From contig CAZPMO010000209.1 in NCBI GenBank assembly GCA_964587515.1, positions 1 to 7,885 on the forward strand: DNA of 7,885 nucleotides. The letters are read 5' to 3'. Position 1 is the first letter of the stretch, and every line of letters starts with the position of its first letter. The translations under genes and the position numbers were made by a program. Below, in pieces: positions 7,800 to 7,885 of this stretch. The stretch comes from CAZPMO01 sp964587515. GTDB lineage: Bacteria; Pseudomonadota; Alphaproteobacteria; MPNO01. The notes under the pieces were generated by a model, which saw only the letters and a program-made list of their open reading frames with translations, did no database searches and was not told the DNA's origin.

Positions 7800-7885
7800 C
7801 AAATAGGATCATTTGATGGAGGCAAATCGGCTTCTCGGGCAGGCGCGGCGCGTAGCGCGATGCGGTGCATCGGGCAAGCGTCGCA

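Noticed and set aside
7664..7870. 68-codon minus-strand open frame overlapping the cyclase start
   Set aside because: It overlaps the cyclase N-terminus in another frame and runs through the repeat-like region; no ribosome site or family resemblance supports it.
6622..7885. CRISPR array, tRNA, rRNA or integrase-type attachment site
   Set aside because: There is no regular repeat-spacer pattern, no tRNA-like fold or anticodon arm, and no integrase or transposase gene in the window.

Overview
This window looks like chromosomal DNA of a GC-rich alphaproteobacterium. By eye the GC content is roughly two-thirds. The tkt-gap-pgk gene order, the sequence character of the GAPDH and PGK, the GANTC (CcrM-type) palindrome upstream of tkt and the style of the REP-like intergenic repeat all fit that class. 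I cannot name a genus from sequence alone.

Layout. (1) Positions 1-1323 hold the 3' part of a 3-hydroxyacyl-CoA dehydrogenase of the long PaaH-like type; about 60-65 N-terminal residues lie outside the window. (2) A 111-bp gap carries a perfect 12-bp palindrome made of two abutting GANTC sites. (3) Positions 1435-5645 hold a tight co-directional central-carbon block: transketolase (tkt), glyceraldehyde-3-phosphate dehydrogenase (gap) and phosphoglycerate kinase (pgk). gap follows tkt after 32 bp with a strong Shine-Dalgarno sequence, and pgk starts on the base after the gap stop codon. (4) Positions 5710-6621 encode an exported TraB/GumN-family protein, 64 bp after pgk and on the same strand. 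(5) Positions 6622-6837 lie between convergent genes and hold a nearly symmetrical structure of about 173 bp: a head-to-head pair of REP-like hairpins inside 9-bp inverted termini. (6) Positions 6838-7743, on the minus strand, encode a class III adenylate/guanylate cyclase with an N-terminal region I do not recognise. (7) Positions 7744-7885 are the cyclase upstream region, with a second copy of a 17-bp motif that also overlaps the cyclase stop codon, so the cyclase gene is bracketed by direct repeats.

How the genes fit together. Transketolase produces or consumes glyceraldehyde-3-phosphate in the non-oxidative pentose phosphate (or Calvin) pathway. GAPDH converts it to 1,3-bisphosphoglycerate, and PGK converts that to 3-phosphoglycerate with ATP formation, or the reverse in gluconeogenesis. 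The spacing suggests one transcript for tkt-gap-pgk, possibly extending into the TraB/GumN gene. The dehydrogenase upstream belongs to fatty-acid or aromatic acyl-CoA oxidation and has no evident pathway link to the block.

Most of the window is ordinary core metabolism, and I see no convincing new multi-gene system. The parts that merit a second look are at 6622-7885: the compound repeat, the repeat-bracketed cyclase, and the cyclase's Asn-to-Gln active-site change and unassigned N-terminus.
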